Shown: positions 31,843 to 44,560 of the stretch, one piece after another | How positions within the stretch are numbered: position 1 is the stretch's first letter | Layout: each line of letters starts with the position of its first letter | DNA from: Stenocarpella maydis | Lineage: Eukaryota; Ascomycota; Sordariomycetes; Diaporthales; Diaporthaceae | Direction: 5' to 3' | DNA length: 64,000 bases | NCBI GenBank assembly: GCA_002270565.1 | Contig: NQMI01000035.1 | Location: forward strand, 285,258-349,257 | Position numbers and translations under genes: made by a program | Notes under the pieces: model-generated | The model's database searches: none | Told to the model about the DNA's origin: nothing | The model's input: only the letters and a program-made list of their open reading frames with translations

Positions 31843-32504
31843 AAATTCATCAAGCCCGAGATCCTGGAGACCGAGCGTTCGAGGGGCCTGAGCGGTAGCG
31901 CCATTGTTGATCCATGGCTTGAGCGGCGTTTTACGATCAAGGTGGCCGCGTACATGCTCCTCAAGCAGACTAGAATCCCCGTTCCAGAAGTGTACTCACA
32001 CAGCCGTGACGACAAGGGCCACATGTTCACTGACATGGAGTTGAGATGGAGTTGATCCGAGAATCCGAGCCTGCCGAAGAGACAGCAAAGACATGTCAAA
32101 TTCCCGATTGCCGCGAACGGAAGCACGATCGGCAAGAGTGCCCGTGGTGCCTCGACATTGTCAACAGCGATGTCATCAACTTCATTCACGGCACAGTTCT
32201 GCCGGGGATCCGACGCCTGACTAGCAAGACTACAGGTCTTGACAGCATCGCCATCCCACCAGGCTGGGTGATAGAGGAAGGCAAGAGAGAGGAACGGCTA
32301 GCGAAGATGTCTGATCGTGACGAGTTCCAGTTCACACTCCATAACTTGACAAAGTACAATATACTTGTCCATTCAACTACCTTGGAAGTGGTGGCGATGA
32401 TAGATGTGGAGGACTCGGGGTTTTTCCTGGCTGAGATATAGAAATGGACTGGCATAGGGTTGCGGATGGAGCAGTTCCAGCTGCCTGTTCATCTTTTGGA
32501 TTAG
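31843..32504 (+). pseudogene. APH-like (aminoglycoside/choline kinase fold) phosphotransferase relic
   Basis: Recognisable pieces lie in two frames. The first reads KFIKPEILETERSRGLSG...ERRFTIKVAAYMLLKQTRIPVPEVYSHSRDDKG and stops after FTDMEL. From 32046 another frame continues RESEPAEETAKTCQIPDCRE...DRQECPWCLDIVNSDVINFIHG, and ends with the kinase-like FTLHNLTKYNILVHSTTLEVVAMIDVEDSGFF. The catalytic loop that should read HGDLxxxNILV has lost the Asp (HNLTKYNILV). A stop after LAEI is followed in the same frame by EQFQLPVHLLD. The frame change, stop and lost catalytic residue point to a decayed gene. Fungal genomes carry many such APH paralogues; the substrate is unknown. Confidence 0.7.
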
Positions 32505-32976
32505 TGATCAAGTCCTTTCATACGTGGCGTGTATGTAGCGAGCATCTCCGCAATTTAAAATCTACTTATTACAGAAAGTTATCTCACTTAAACGAATGCT
32601 GTTATTTTTTGGCTTCTTGATTCAAATCCCGTTTTGTTCCTATATAGTTTAAGCTTGAGCTATCTGATAACTTGGTGGTTATCGCATTTTCACAGTACAC
32701 TAAGATTATAAACAGAGGGTAATTTAATGACAACACAATATGCGAGTTTGATATGTTGTTGGCTATTTACTCTTGAATAAATAAGAGTAGCTAGTAGTGA
32801 TCAATTAAGCAGTATTATTAATAGGCAATACTGTTGTGAAATAAATCCATTCTCATGCTAATTTCGGCATGCTAACAAGATACTCTTAGGGAACTTTATT
32901 AAGGACTTCTATAAACTCTATCCACGCCTTCCATGATTCTAGGACCGTGATATCTATTTCCTTTTAATTCAACATC
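32505..32976. other. AT-rich spacer next to the copia element
   Basis: AT-rich text without coding potential, leading to the LTR end at 32977. The 5 bp outside the LTR (ACATC) do not match those outside the opposite LTR at 41957 (TTTAC). Confidence 0.5.
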
Positions 32977-35900
32977 TGTTGGATGGGTCACGTATTGCAA
33001 TACGAGTGGGGTGTTGTTCTTGTATTTCTCTCTCTGTCTTTCGAGTAGTGGGTGCAGTGGGCATAGCCCGCCAGCTATCTCGGGTCTATATAGTGGGTGG
33101 TAGTTGCTTAGTAAGCAACTATGCCCTCTAGCTACAGTACGGTGGCTATAGCGATAGCCCACCAATATACTATTGCACACTACTATTGCCACACTAGTAG
33201 TCTTTTCTTTTAAAAATTATAGTGAAAAAAATCCCAGGTATAGGGTTGAACCCATGCTCTTGCTGTTGTAATAAGAATAAAAGAATTGCTGTATTCGTTA
33301 TTAGAATCCCTATATTATTATTGCTTTTAGTTATAGCAGCCCCTTTGCCAAGTTCATCAAATATACCGTTATACTAAGTGCCTATCAAATATAGGCACCC
33401 GGAGAGGCCTAGCGTATTATAGCGATCCCTGCTTCCTCTAAAAGCTAGGAGCCTATAATTATATAGTCCAGCATAATATAGTGCTTTCCCTATGCAAAAT
33501 ATCTGCTTCTATTAATATATACTGCTCATTTATTATCTTTAGTACTTAAGGGTTTTAAAAGAAATGCGCGATGAGGACTTGTACTTCCTTTGCCTGCAGG
33601 CTATAGGTTGAATAAGGATTTACCTGGAGCTNTCTTTCTTTACTAAGTATTAATAATTAACTGAATTAAGTATAGTCCAGATTAGCTGCTAATCTAATAG
33701 CAGATATTAATAATAAGTTTTAATGATAACTCAATCTATAAAAGCCCTCTTCACCTAAGGCCATTTAGGGGAAGAATACTTAGTAGAGCCCTCTCTATTA
33801 GAGGCTAATAGCAAGAGTTGGTGGGTATGGATGAGGTAGTAGTTGGGTTAGGTAGGGATTATAGCAGATGGTAATGAATAGTATATTGGAGCTAACTTAT
33901 TAATAAAATGTATAGTAGAGCGTATAATGTCTAATGCTGCTCTTGGTAAGTATGTAAAATATATGTTGAGCAGGAGTTAAGATTGCGAAATCTTGACTGG
34001 GGATGCTTAATACACATAGCTGGCAACTTAAGTGCCTATAGGATAGTAGTAACCCTTATTATTTAAACCCTTAGTGCATAGGCACTACTATAAAAATCTT
34101 GGCTATAAGGTCTCGCCCTTAGGATGGATTTGAACTATATACTGGCTAATTATGCAGCTCCTTAGGGTAAGATATAGGTAACTAGTTGATGGGGATCTAA
34201 AGTTTTGCTGGTTATTAGTACTGTGTGATCCCTTTTTATATCTTAAGATACTTATTAACTTCCATCCGGGGCTTAGGGTGCTAGGAAGTAGTGATTCTTC
34301 CTTTATATAGGGCAGCGTTGGTATTGTGTTAGTATATTACTAACCAAGTTGCGTTAGTTAGTCAATTGCTATTAAGTATGCTTTTGCTAGGCAAGTTAGT
34401 ATATAGCTATTCTTACAGCCATTGTTATGATCCCTTATATGGTGTTTAGGTAGAGGAAGGGGTTATTGCCAACTTACTACGGTCTATATATCCTTCTACC
34501 TTAATAACGAGAGTATTATTATTAATAAGGCATTCTAGTGCCTTATTTAATATACTCTTTATAAAGGCATCTACTAGGTTACAATCCCCAGTAATCCACT
34601 AGATCTCATGGATCTTACGCTTCTCATATAACTGCCTTAACGCCATTATATTAATCATCAGGTATTTTTCTTTTATTATCCCTAGCTTAACCAGACACTT
34701 ATATAATGAGTATGAGTCTATATAGATAATAAGAGGGATCTCTAATAGACTCAGGCGTTTAGTAACCTGGCGCAAAGTGGCTGATATTATAATCCCTATA
34801 TTAAAGCTGTTAACTATACTATAAATCTCAGAAGTAAGTATGCTGCATATAACCCTCTTACACTTTATTAATAACTAATGAAAGATATTTCCAGTAATCT
34901 TCTATATAGATAGTTACTTAATTTGCTTTTTATTTACTAGGGTAATTATATAGCTAATTTAGGAATTAAGGTCCTTATTATTAGCAAAAGACCTGTCCAT
35001 AAAGATTATCAACTTGGCTGCCGCAAGGTCCAGAGGAATATAGTTAAGGCTACAGTCAAGGTGGTCTGCGTGCTACTTTAGCTGCCTATTCAACTTAGCA
35101 TAGTCCTCTTCTTTGGGGTCTTAAATTTGTGCTATAATAGAGAGGTTAAATGCTGCTTCTGGATAGCAAATAGAAGCTAGATATACTCCTTATATATATT
35201 ATTCCATATATTATTAAATGCAATCTATAGCTATGCAGTTAACTGGCTGTATCTTTGCCCCTTAGCCCTTCTGTTTGAGATGCACAATGTCATCATGTGA
35301 TATTGTAATCTTTATGCCATTAAAGTCCAGTAATCTCTCAGGGGTTAATCTGTTCTTTAGCTTGTAGTGGATCTCCTCCTTCTTGATCTTTTGCTCCTTA
35401 AGTTCTGAGAAAGCTGGAGTATAGAGGGTGAGGGTATCGTCAGTCTGCATGGCAGTAATACCAAAGATATCCTTGCTGCCCCTTGCTGCTGTAGTCAGCT
35501 ATCAGGAGGCACAGGTCATATACAGACACAATTATCCCCAGCTTCTCAATATAGTGTTTATAGTATATAGCCTACTAGTGCACGCTCGCTTTAGCAATGC
35601 TATATAGAGGCTTGATTACCCTTATAATCATGCCAGCCGGGTATTTACCCCTTATTTCAGGAGGAAGGTAGTATAAGATGGGCCTCTTAAGTGTAGATTT
35701 TAACTATAGATAGGCCTGGGTAATATTATAGAGTTTAAAATGTAGTCCCTTAGTTATTAAAGAAGGCATAAGGGTAAGAAGGAGTTAATAACTCATATAT
35801 TATACTATTAGTAATTATATAAGGATCTTATATTTTATAAGATCCCTAAAGCTAGCTATAACTAGGTGGGACTTCTCATATAGCTTCTTAATTTTACTTT

Positions 35901-38678
35901 TAATCTCCCTAATAATATAAGACTTAAAGATTTATATTCCTTTATATTTCCTCTTATTAAATTGCTTAAACTGGAATACTCCTTAATTAAGTAGCTTGAA
36001 TACTTCCCTATTATCTAACTCCTTAAAGGGGTTACCTAGGGTAGTAATAATGCTATTCTAATAAAGCTTTAGAGTAAGTTTATAGTTCTTAATTTCACAT
36101 TAAGGAATACATAAGTAATGATCTTATCTTCTACCTTATCATTATCATTATTAGCAGTAGGGTTATTATTATCATTATCTATAGTAATAACCACCTTCTG
36201 CTTGCTCTTGGTTCCCCATAGCTGTCCTCATTATTAAGGGACTACTGGGTTAGGGATAGCTAGTATAGGGTCTGGCTTAAAGTATACTGGCTCCTTAGGG
36301 ATATTATCAGGGTTCAGCAAATCAATAGGTCCTTCTTCATCCCGGTAGTATAGCTATATAAGGATTAACCAGAAAATAACTAGTCTATTTAGTAGGTTAA
36401 TTGTTATATTATAGTTATTAATCGAGAGCAGTTTATATAAGCCTTGCCACCTAATCTTTTCTTACTATATATATACTTTACTCTAGAGTGAAAGGCTTAA
36501 GATTCCTGATATATCTGGGCCGTTTCTTACATATAATGCTTTATTAATTTTATATACTACATTAATTCTCCTAATCTCCTTTATTACCTTCTATACTACC
36601 TCGGCTCTCCTTAAAGTAGATAGCATAAGGGTAGAGTCTTCTATTATATATGGGTATACTCCAAATACTAGGAGAGTTAGCATAAGGCCATCTAGGCTAA
36701 CTATATTATTAACTACTATAAAGCTTATCTATAGTATGGCTTTCTTAGTAAATGTGGTTAATAACTTATCATATAAGATATTAAAAGCCTTGCATAAAGG
36801 AGCATAATATTATTCTACTTTACTGATTAACCAATGTGCTTCTGCAGGTATCTATTTATATATAATCTTTATAATATATATATACTCTTAAACTCACTGG
36901 AAGCAAAGTTAGTCCCTGTATTGGATATAAGGTAGTCCGGGGGACCCATATATATATTAATCCAGCAACTTCATAGGGCTTCCTATATATCTTTAGTGGA
37001 AAGAGAAGGTAAGAATCATCCGGCTTAAAAGGAAGTAGCTACGTTAATAATATATAATATAGGAAGGCCTATTAAGTACATTATATCTATAACAACCTTA
37101 TAGTTAAAGTTAATATCATTATGAAGGTTAAACTTAAATCTTTGGGGTATAGGAGAGTCCATTTAGTAGTAGTAATAGAACTTAGTAATAGCCTCTAATG
37201 CTAAGAAATTAATATTATAGCCTGCACCTATTAATAGCTAGGAAAGATAATCAATAGATAGGTGCCTAAATTATCTATATAGCTGCTATAGTTTAACTTC
37301 TGTGAGAAAGAGAATGAGGGTGTTATTATCCTTATTGATATTTATAAGGAACTATAGGTATCCCTACTTCTAAGTAATAGGAAATGTCTTCTTATGCTGC
37401 TAATTTAGCTTATATTATATAACTTTATTAGTTATATTTCGCATAAAGAGTAAGTATATATTCATATCTTATATATATAAGAGGAAGGGGGTTGGTATCT
37501 TTATTATATAGAATGTTAAGTTGCTAGCTACTATATTAACTATAGTTACTCCTATTAACTATAGTAGTTTTCCTGGTCTAAAGCAAACTAATGCTTTACC
37601 TGTGTAAGACTTATTAAGAGCAATAGGTAACAGTTGCTATAGAGCAGTATATTAGTTATACCCAGCAGTAGAATAGTTAGCTGCGCTAGTATCCGGGAGG
37701 ATCCCCTGGAAGCGCTAGCGCGAGTAGTTGTTTATTATAAAGACTTCCTTAATATCACTAGCTTCCTTATCAGCTTTATTATTACTACTGCTAATATTAT
37801 TCTCATTAGTTATAGAGCTAGAGCCATCCTGGTCCTCCTCATTATTATTAATACTAAAGGTATAGAGGAAAGCTTAGTCTACCAGCCATATATAGTTTTC
37901 TTAGGCTTTAGTATTGCTAACAAACATGCTAATACTCTCCTAATTATTACCCTTATAGTTAATGCTCTTATAGTTAATAAGGAACACATAAAATTCATTA
38001 TCTAAAGGGGGTTAGTCTATAGCACTATATATATTTATATATATGCCTTTAGCCCTCTAGCACTCTTCAAAAGAGTAATTTAATAACCAGTATCCTTCCT
38101 TTTAGCAAATAAAGCATTTCTTCTTATATAGGGGACCATTTCTATTATTCCTTTTATAGGAGCGGTTACATCCTCTAAAGAGCAGCTAGAAGTTACCTTA
38201 GGGATAGTAATTGCCTCATCCCGGGGAATATTACTTATATATAGAGTTCCTTAGGTAGTTGCCTTCATACTGCCAGTCATTATTATACCAGCGGTTAAGA
38301 TAAAACTAATCACTATTAAGGTATTACTTATTATCTTATTCTTTATCCTTATTATAGTTACTATTCTATCTATTATTATTACCTTGCCCTATAGTATATG
38401 ATCGGGAGGGGCGTTAAGGCCCTAATAATATAGCGTAATAATGGAGCATATTACACACTTCATTAGTAGTAGCTAGGGCCATTAGCTCAATAAAGTAGAA
38501 CTCGGGTATACTGCATATAGCACGGATAAGGTTGTTATATAATGGTTTATCTCCCAGTGCTTCTTTATAGCTAAGTATTCAGGAGTATTGCTTTATATTT
38601 TTAATTAAGATTTCTACTATTTCTAATAAGGTTTTACCCTTATTTTTTCACTATATTAATGTAAAAGTAGTAGTATTT
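32977..38678 (-). mobile_element. Ty1/copia retrotransposon relic, left arm (minus strand), RIP-degraded
   Basis: Reading the minus strand from 38678 to 32977 gives a Gag zinc-knuckle relic (CFIC-like with stop, near 38100), an integrase (near 36955-36890, SNxGTNFAS-type block), reverse transcriptase, RNase H (TLYTPAFSELKEQK at about 35450-35380 and PLDLAAAKLIIFMDxSFANNKD near 35030-34960), and then the 3' LTR, which ends ...CCAACA at 32977. All parts are AT-rich with many TAG/TAA stops. The 5' LTR is absent because the sequence stops at the assembly gap. An N at 33632 marks a place where the opposite arm has about 60-70 extra bases. Non-functional. Confidence 0.85.
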
Positions 38679-38756
38679 NNNNNNNNNNNNNNNNNNNNNN
38701 NNNNNNNNNNNNNNNNNNNNNNNNNNNNNNNNNNNNNNNNNNNNNNNNNNNNNNNN
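38679..38756. other. Assembly gap (78 N)
   Basis: Run of N between two inverted copia fragments. Its true length is unknown; the join may be a scaffolding decision. Confidence 0.99.
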
Positions 38757-41700
38757 GGCTATAATATTGATTCCTTAGTATTAGAGGCTATTACTAAGTT
38801 CTATTACTACTACTAAATGCACTCTCCTATACCCTAAAGATTCAAGTTCAACCTCTATAATGATATTAACTTTAATTATAAAGTTATTATAAATATAATA
38901 TACTTAATAGGCCTTCTTATATTATACATTATTAACTTAGCTACTTCCTTCTGAGCCGGACAATTCTTACCTTCTCTTTCTATTAAAAACATATGGGAAG
39001 CCCTATAAAGTTGCTAGATTGATATATATATGGGTCCCCTAGACCGCCTTATATCTAACGCAGGGACTAACTTTGCTTCCAGCAAGTTCAAGAGCATAGT
39101 ACATATCATGGGGATTATATATAAACAGATACCTGTGGAAGCATATTGGTTAATTAGTAAAGTAGAGCAATATTACACTCCTTTATGTAGGGCTTTTAAT
39201 ATCTTATATGCTAAGTTATTAATTATATTTACTAAGAAAGCTATATTATAAACAAGCTTTATACCAGTTAATAATACAGTTGGCCCGGATGGCCTTATGC
39301 TAACTCTCCTAGTGTTTAGAGCATACCCACATATAACGAAAGACTCTGCCCTTATGCTATCTACTCTAAAGAGAGCTGAGGCAGTATAGAAGGTGATAAA
39401 GGAAATTAGGAGAATTAATGCAGTATGTAAAATTAATAAAGCATTACGTATAAGGAATAGCCTAGATATATTAGGAATTTTAAGCCTTCCACTCTAGAGC
39501 AAAGTATGCATATAGGAAGAAAAGATTAAGTAGTAAGGGCTATATAAACTGCTCTCCATTAATAATTATAATATAATAATTAACCTACTAAATAAACTAG
39601 TTGTTTTCTAATTAACCCTTATATAGCTATACTACTGGGATGAAGAAGGACCCATTGATTTGCTGAACCCTAATAATATCCCTAAGGAGCTAGTATGCTT
39701 CAAGCCAGACCCCATACCGGCTATCCCTAACCCAATAATCCCTTAATAATAATGATACCTATAGGGAACCAAGAGCAAGCAGAAGGCAGTCATTACTACA
39801 AATAATAATAACGATAACCCTGCTACTAATAATAATAATGATAAGGTGGAAGATAAGATTATTGCCCATATATTCCTTACTCAGTGTGAAATTAAGAATT
39901 ATAAACTTGCTTTAAAGCTCTACTAGGATGGTATTATTATTACCCCAGGCGACCCCTTTAAGGAGTTAGATAATAAGGAAGTATCTAAGCTAATTAGCTA
40001 AGGAGTATTCTAGTTTAAACAATTTAATAAGAGGAAATATAGAGGAATATAAATCTTTAAGTCTTGTATTATTAGGGAGATTAAGGGTAAAACTAAGAAG
40101 CCATATAAGAAGTCCCGCCTAGTTATAGCCGGCTTTAGGGATCTTACAAAATATAAAATTCTTATATAATTACTAATAGTATAATATATAGATTATTAAC
40201 TCCTTCTTACCCTTATGCCTTCTTTAATAACTAAGGGACCATATCTTAAACTCTATAATATTACCTAGGCCTATCTATAGTTAAAATCCACACTTAAGAG
40301 GCCCATCTTGTACTACCTTCCTCCTGAAATAAGGGGTAAATACCCGGCTGGTATGATTATGAGGGTAATTAAGCCTTTATATAGTGTTACTGAAGCCGGC
40401 GTGCACTAGTGGGCTATATACTATAAATACCATATTAAGAAACTGGGGATGATTGTATCTGCATATGACCTGTGCCTCTTGATAGCTAACTACAGCAGCA
40501 AGGACATCTTTAGTATTACTGCTATATAGACTAATAATACCCTTACCCTCTATACCCCAGCTTTCTTAGAACTTAAGGAGCAAAAGATTAAGAAGAAGAA
40601 GATCCACTATAAGCTAAAGGATAGATTAACCCCTAAGAGATTACTAGACTTTAACGGTATAAAGATTATGATATTATATAATAGCATTATCTATCTCAGA
40701 TAGAAGGGCTAAGGGGCAAAGATAGAGCCAGTTAACTATATAGCTATAGATTGCATTTAATAATATATGGAATAATATATATAAGGAGCATATCTAGCTT
40801 CTATTTGCTATCTAGAAGTAGCATTTAACCTCTCTATTGCAGCATAAATTTAAGACCCTAAAGAAGAGGACTGTGCTAAGTTAAATAAGCGGCTAAAGTA
40901 GCAAGCAGACCACCTTGACCGTAGCCTTAACTACATTCCTTTAGACCTTGCAGCAGCCAAGTTGATAATCTTTATGAACGGGTCTTTTGCTAATAACAAG
41001 GACCTCAGTTCCCAAATTAGCTATATAATTGCCCTAATAAATAAAAAGCAAATNTCTTGCTATTGGCCTCTAATGGAGAGGGCTTTACTGGGTGTTCTTC
41101 CCCTAAATGGCCTTAGGTGAAGAGGGCTTTTATAGATTGAGTTGTTATTGAAACTTGTTATTAATGTCTGCTATTAGATTAGCAGCTAATATGGATTATA
41201 CTTAATTTAGTTAATTGTTAATACTTAGTAAAGAGAGAGAAGGGGTTTGGAAGGCTGGATAGTTATTATTCTAGTTCTAGGGAGTCCGGGTAATTATTAT
41301 TCTAGCTCTAGGTAAATCCTTATTCAACCTATAGCCTATAGGCAAAGGAAGTATAAGTCCTTATTACGCATTTCTTTTGAAACCCTTAAGTACTAAAGAT
41401 AATAAATGGGTAGTATATATTAATGGAAGCGGATATTTTGTATAGGGAAAGCACTGTATTATGCCGGACCGTATAATCACGGGCTCCTAGCTTCTAGAGG
41501 AAGCAGGGACCGCTATAATATACTAGGCCTCTCCAGGTGCCTGTATTTGATGGGTACTTGGCACAACGGTATATTCGATGAACTTGGCAAAGGGGCTGCT
41601 ATAACCAAAAGCAATAGTAACATAGGGATTCTGATGATGAATACAGCAATTCTTTTGTTCTTATTATAATAGCGAGAGTATGGGTTTAACCCCACGCCTG

Positions 41701-41956
41701 GGATTTTTTTTACTATGATTTTTAAAAAAAAAGACTACCAGTGTGGCAATAGTAGTATGCAACAGCACATTGGTGGGCTATCGCTATAGCCACCGTACTG
41801 TAGCCAGAGGGCGTAGTTGCTTACTAAGCAACTACCACCCACTATATAGACCAGAGATAGCTGGCGGGCTACGCCTACTGCACCCACTACTCGAAAGATA
41901 GAGAGAAATACAAGAACAACACCCCACTCGTATTGCAATACGTGACCCATCCAACA
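38757..41956 (+). mobile_element. Ty1/copia retrotransposon relic, right arm (plus strand), RIP-degraded
   Basis: Inverted partner of the left arm; it starts at the position equivalent to about 37223. On the plus strand it shows integrase (MGPLDRLISNAGTNFASSKF, then VEAYWLISKVEQYYTPL at about 39030-39240), a linker, reverse transcriptase (YLPPEIRGKYPAGMI near 40315) and RNase H (LDLAAAKLIIFMNGSFANNKD near 40955-41005). At N41054 it jumps straight into LTR sequence; about 1.1 kb that the left arm has at 33823-34918 is missing there. The LTR ends CCAACA at 41956. Stops are almost all TAG/TAA. Non-functional. Confidence 0.87.
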
Positions 41957-42399
41957 TTTACGTTATATATAATTTAAGTATATTACGTATATAATAATAA
42001 CTTTAGTAATAAATACCTTTTTATTCTACTTAGGTAGGTACTTAGTATATTTATAATATATTCTTAATTTAACTGCACCTCATGCATTCTACCTCCTTAT
42101 TAACTTTTTTTTCCGGCCTACTTTTTCTATCCCCCTGTTACCTAGTACCTGGTAGATGATAACAACCGCCGCTTCCATTCCACAGCGGGGCCCTTCAGGG
42201 TCGCCCAGCAGCCTTGAGTAATGATGAATAAGGACAACGGCGGCGGCAGCCGAATGGTTGCTCTTTAAGCATTTATGACTGTGTAATGTGACCATACGTA
42301 GCTCCTTTTTTAAGAGTATTGTAACCAGATTAACGATAAAAATAGCTGTCTGCGAAATACAAGGTACCATAAACGACAACAATGACAATGTAGAAATGT
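41957..42399. other. Spacer between copia LTR and dehydrogenase gene
   Basis: Composition returns to normal around 42100. No gene seen; the right end should hold the 3' UTR of the minus-strand dehydrogenase. Confidence 0.5.
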
Positions 42400-43825
42400 T
42401 CAGTAATGCAGCCTTCTGTTTACCACGTTGATCGGTGTCTCGTTCTTGCTCAGCCTTTCAAGGTTGATCTCCAGTATAGCGAGCACCCGCTCCCAGGTTC
42501 GATGAGTCTGCCAGGAAACATGCCTAAAACGATTCTTTTCTCAGAGAAGCTCGGGCGCGTGTACATTCGCACCAAAAACATAATCATTACTCACGGTGTG
42601 ATCAGAAGGTTCGGGGCCTTCCACAGTGGATGGTCGCTCGGTAGCGGCTCCGGGTCTGCGCCGTCCAAGGCAGCACCTCTGATTTGCCCGTTCTCGAGGG
42701 CGTGGATCAGGGCATCCATGTTGATGGTCTCGCCGCGCGCCACGCTGGCCAGAAAGCTGCGCCAGTCAGATAAATATTGAAGGCTCGGGGGCCCGGGGGC
42801 CCGGGGGGTAAAGACATACGTCTTCTTCTTGCTGAGCACTTTAAACTGCTCGTGGGAAATGATCTTGTCAGTCTCACTCGTCAGGGGCATACAAAGGACC
42901 AGGATGTCCAGATTCTGCCCAAGGAAGTTGTTGATATCGTCCTTCGACGTGCCGTGGAACCACTTCGACGGGATCAGGCCGTCTGGGTCACCGGTTCCAG
43001 GCACGCAGTAGCTGTCATCCTTGCGTGCCTCAAAAGTGGTCCTTGGACTCCTGGTGTACCTGAGAGCTGTTAGAACCATACCTGGGGAGGAATGATTTCT
43101 CAAAGCCCACGCGTATACTTCCATCCCCATTGACTGTGCGACCCGAGCACACTGCCTTCCAATGGCTCCATAGCCGAGTATGCCCCTATCCGTGTAAAGA
43201 GTCAGCATGGATCCAACGCTCAAGTCTGGAGATAGCAGACATCCTAGCTCCCGCAGAGTCCTCCACGGTGGATTTGAACATGGGCTCCCAGTATCCGGTC
43301 TTCATCTGCTCATTGTACCGCACGAAGTGGTGTTGGAAGCTGAGCCACGATCTGCGCGAAGAGGTCAGTATGCAAGCAGGGGTGGTCAGAAACCCTAGGT
43401 TGACACAAACCCAATGACCCATTCTGCGATCTGAGGTCTAGAAAATGTCAGTCAAAAAATAGCCCTCAGCGGAGTTATTGAGGATAGCCGTACGGGTGGC
43501 AGCCATTTCCGGTGCAAAAGACAACCCTCTCATCGGCGTACGTGTCATGCCCGAGCCACTTGTCTACGCCGGCGCTGGGCAACTGCACAAACCTGACGCT
43601 CGGGATGAGCGAAGCCGGCGGGGGGATATATGTCGAGAGCAGAGTCACGCCGTCTCGAACGTCAGCTGCCAGCTCCTCGAAGGGTTTGATGCTACCGTCA
43701 GGCAGGCGTGAGTCCTGGTATATGACATCCAGGCCAGGATGCCGGGCTTGAACACGGGCCGTCCAGTCGGCAGTAGGCCCCTTGGGCTGGAAAATCAGCA
43801 GCTTTTCCTTGTTTAGTCCTGACAT
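42400..43825 (-). CDS. D-isomer-specific 2-hydroxyacid dehydrogenase, seven exons
   Basis: NAD(P)-dependent reductase of 2-keto acids to D-2-hydroxy acids (or the reverse), 356 aa. Exons on the minus strand are 43825-43494, 43437-43411, 43351-43241, 43185-43111, 43059-42820, 42756-42595 and 42523-42400; they sum exactly to 357 codons. Joined, they show HPPQIAEWVIGSWLSFQHH, the Rossmann motif GILGYGAIGRQCARVAQSMGM, the family segment YTRSPRTTFEARKDDSY, the catalytic Arg in TFLASVARGE, an acidic position near DGADPEPLP, and the catalytic His in ITPHVSWQTHRTWERV. Exon 2 is only 27 nt, and one 51-nt intron leaves the frame open, so simple reading gives a wrong protein. An in-frame ATG at 43843 is an alternative start. 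The gene looks intact. The substrate is unknown. Confidence 0.92.
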
Positions 43826-44560
43826 GGTCGGAGACTCTGTCATCTGGTGATTGGGGGGACTGAGGAATGAGGGGAGTTGAGTTCGTGACATGGGCTGCAA
43901 GAAATGTCAGGCTGAGTGAGTCACGACGACCGCTTTTTGTTTGTCAGCAAGCACTTAATGAGGCCTAGGGAGGGAGGGGGGGGGGGCAAGCGGCTCTTTG
44001 TAAAGAATTTGATGGTCAGGCTACGGTAGACGCACAGGTCCCAGCCTTTTGACAAAAGGACCGCGCTGGTATTGGTACGTATTCTCCCGTAAATAGCAGT
44101 GATTGTGCCGGCGGTTACACACGTCGTGTTACAGGCGCATTGCTTACCTAGGTGCAGTCCACGAATGGCTCAGGCAGCAACGGAATCTGAGACCACGTTG
44201 GGTAATATTATTGCAGGGACGATCGGTTGGTTGCAGCTTTCTCAGCCCCCGCAAACTTTCATTGCCAATGCAGCTGAGGCGTGTGCAGGGCCTTTGCGCC
44301 CGGGTTACCGCATAATGACTTAAGGTACGAAAGGGTTGGCGGAGTCTCCATCATCAGAAGCAAACAGGGTCGACATTAACTAGGTAGGGTACCTAGGTAA
44401 CTACTGCGCCATATACAACGGCAAGGACACATCGAGGATCTCTGATTTGGGCTGGACAATAAAATTTTATGGTTGAAGTTCAAATAAGCGACTAACTAAC
44501 TAATTCAACAGAGAAATGAAACTTCACCCTTCTTTCAATCATCTGGCCACATGCCCCCAA
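43826..44560. other. Intergenic region, promoter of the dehydrogenase
   Basis: 735 bp upstream of the dehydrogenase and downstream of the cupin-like gene, both on the minus strand. It contains a G-run near 43980. No gene seen. Confidence 0.5.
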
